Below are positions 61,978-64,000 of a stretch of DNA of 64,000 nt, piece by piece; within the stretch, counting starts at the first letter, position 1, and every line of letters begins with the position of its first letter. The notes beneath the pieces are model-generated. The model was not told the origin of the DNA. It was given only the letters and a program-made list of their open reading frames with translations, and ran no database searches. Source of the stretch: Heliocidaris tuberculata (taxonomy: Eukaryota > Echinodermata > Echinoidea > Camarodonta > Echinometridae); NCBI GenBank assembly GCA_025618425.1, contig CM046836.1, positions 14,906,135 through 14,970,134 on the forward strand. The letters are read 5' to 3'. A program made the position numbers and the translations under genes.

Positions 61978-62018
<41 letters not shown>
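61978..62018 (+). repeat. TC microsatellite
   Basis: Uninterrupted (TC)n upstream of DHRS7B. Confidence 0.9.
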
Positions 62019-62022
<4 letters not shown>

Positions 62023-62099
62023 TCAGTGCGGCCAGCGAAAAAAAATACAATTCTGCTAGCGAGCAGCGAAAATTCTGCTATATAAAAATTTTTACTGCT

Positions 62100-62265
62100 A
62101 AATCAAAATTTTACTAAAAAATCCTCTGACAAGCAAAAAAAACCCCCCAAAAATCACAAGAATTCTGCTAAATTTTGTCAAATTATGCCTAGCATAATGC
62201 TAGATGCTAAAGCTGTCAAAATTCTGCCAAATCTGGCAACCTTGCTCACCCTTCTGTTGCAAATC
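62100..62265. repeat. Inverted copy of a repeat within the 23019 element
   Basis: Reverse complement of about 23312-23445: GCAGAATTCTG, TTGACAAAATTTAGCAGAAT, and GCTTGTCAGAG-type words recur. Confidence 0.65.
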
Positions 62266-64000
62266 CACGAAATTATAATTCACTTCAATCAAAACAAAAA
62301 ATCAATACATGCAATCGCATAGTCTAAAATTGGCCATAGGTATCAATTTTATTGTCTCAACTTTTTTTTAAACACATTATTAATAATCAATGTTTTCTTG
62401 TCTCTTTTAATTTATTATCTACTGGCATTTACTTCTTGCAAAAAAGAAATAAATGAACATATACAACATGAAACATATGTAAAAAGAATTCTTTTATACA
62501 TTCCATAAATTACCACAATCTATCTCTACAATGCATAGATGTGATTGTAGAAATAAAGAGAAAGAGAAAACATATAGAATTAAAAATCAAAAGAGAGTTT
62601 TAGTGCTGATGGAACGCAAATTCACAAGACAATCACAAAAGAAAAGAAATAAAACAACACAAATTTCCCCATGAGACTTATGATGTACTGATGACAATGG
62701 ATGAGCAGGAACTCAAAATTGAGCACAATATACAGAAAAAAAAAGGTAATAACAAAAACAATATCAACATATTCCATCCACGGTGAGGATTGTTTACATA
62801 TCTTTCTTGCACAGTATCAGTTGCTGATACTGTTTAAATTCAATTCATTTATTTATTTTTTACATCTGTACATATATCGTGAGACCTGACGAATGAGAAG
62901 AAAATGTGGAGATTTCTTTTCTAGACTTCTAATGTACATATAAAGCATTCTCCTTTCAACACTGTCATGGCGATTGTTAAAAAAGCCCTGCTCTATTCAT
63001 AAAATACTTGCCATGATCCATCCGTTTATGTCAGAGTCCTATCAACTTTCATCCTCGGAGCCTTCAAAGTCACCAAGCAATACTGTTCTACTTCATCTAC
63101 ATAAAACTTTCAAGCAATCCATTGAATACCATTATAACTTTCTTCCTTTTTATTCTGTAAGCCTTGGAACCCCAAATTTTAGGAATATATAACATGAACA
63201 AACCATCTCTCTCATCAGTAATTTACAGAGATCATCAACAACACAAAATCAGAAGATATCCACTAAATTTGTAGTTTAGAGACCAATTTGTATCAGGCTA
63301 TTTCTTTAGAAAGAAACAAAAACAACTGCAGCTTACTGAACTTGTCTGTGTTTTTCCAACATAGCAACGACAAATGTATTCCCCAAAGTTGGCAACACTA
63401 TATAGGAACACTGACAATGTGTAAAGGGCAATAGCACAACACTCTTCAGAAGCCTCTGAATAAGCTTACATCAATTTGAACACACAATAGGAAATCAATT
63501 CATTTGGCAGGGCCTTAAACAGTGGAAAAATTGGAAATAAATGGATTGCATCATCATATTGAAGAGCAATTATACTGCTGGATAGTTTAACGATCTTGTT
63601 CAATATTCTATGCTGAATTTAGAAATCAGAAAATGATATGGTTGAAGTGAAGAAGGCTCCCATCAACATATATGTTATCATACTGTAATGGGGAATCCAC
63701 TATCCTTTCTCTATTACACAGGAACAAAAAGAACCTGTCATTTAGTCAGCCCTATGGAAAAGAGCAAATATTTTTACTGCATTCAACATTACGATTCAAT
63801 AGAGCTAAAATCACACTTCTTGGAAATGGGGAAAATTAATGATACCAAGTTTTAGAGAATCCAAGTAACTGCATTCCTGTTGAATATCAAAATGTCATCA
63901 ATTTAACATAATTCTGAATCTGAAAATATGAAGGCATGTTCTCCTCTTGAATGAAACCTAACATACATTATACATATATATTTGTTGTTTTTATTTCTTT
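62266..64000. other. No gene recognised
   Basis: AT-rich sequence without long frames, splice-supported exons or obvious repeats. Confidence 0.5.

Overview
This is a metazoan nuclear DNA window: AT-rich, with spliced genes whose GT-AG introns run to several kb, and dense interspersed repeats. Sialic-acid activation, a modular EGF/C-type-lectin gene, ACATGTA-rich simple repeats, G/C homopolymers and a tRNA-derived SINE whose tail contains GCGCTATATAAA together suggest a marine deuterostome invertebrate, most likely an echinoderm (sea urchin or relative). The species call is inference. No prokaryotic or viral genes were recognised.

Four protein-coding genes can be assembled exon by exon with consistent splice phases. 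(1) Minus strand, 9145 to 3715: six exons, 554 codons, a predicted secreted mosaic protein (signal peptide, unrecognised four-cysteine module, EGF, Ser/Thr/Glu mucin-like repeat, C-type lectin domain), all introns phase 1. (2) Minus strand, 28986 to 16030: eight exons, 411 codons, CMP-sialic acid synthetase (CMAS) with its C-terminal HAD-like domain. (3) Plus strand, 44096 to 46531: two coding exons, 176 codons, TMEM11. (4) Minus strand, 60908 to 54396: six coding exons, 313 codons, DHRS7B. TMEM11 and DHRS7B are convergent neighbours, the arrangement remembered for human 17p11.2.

The rest is largely mobile DNA. There are hAT-like nonautonomous elements with CA(C/G)TGGCG-type ends and G-runs just inside, two of them with convincing 8-bp target duplications. 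There are several foldback families (GGGAGCGTTTCAT, GGGCCC, GGGGCGGTATTCTG, and AAGTCCACC ends), a MITE with a TTAGGG core, and a composite repeat carrying a tRNA-like module. There is a 5'-truncated L1/Tx1-like LINE, a CR1-like LINE 3' fragment, and a tRNA-derived SINE. Microsatellites include CT/GA, GAT, CCA and an AAATC/TGATC array.

Layout: 1-3.6 kb repeats; 3.7-9.4 kb lectin gene; 9.4-16 kb intergenic repeats; 16-29 kb CMAS; 29-44 kb repeat-dominated, with a LINE and a possible spliced noncoding transcript at 35.2-36.5 kb; 44-46.5 kb TMEM11; 46.5-54.4 kb intergenic; 54.4-61.5 kb DHRS7B with a putative 5' UTR exon; 61.6-64 kb no gene recognised. The four genes do not form a common pathway. 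CMAS and the lectin gene both touch glycan biology, but nothing in the sequence ties them together functionally.
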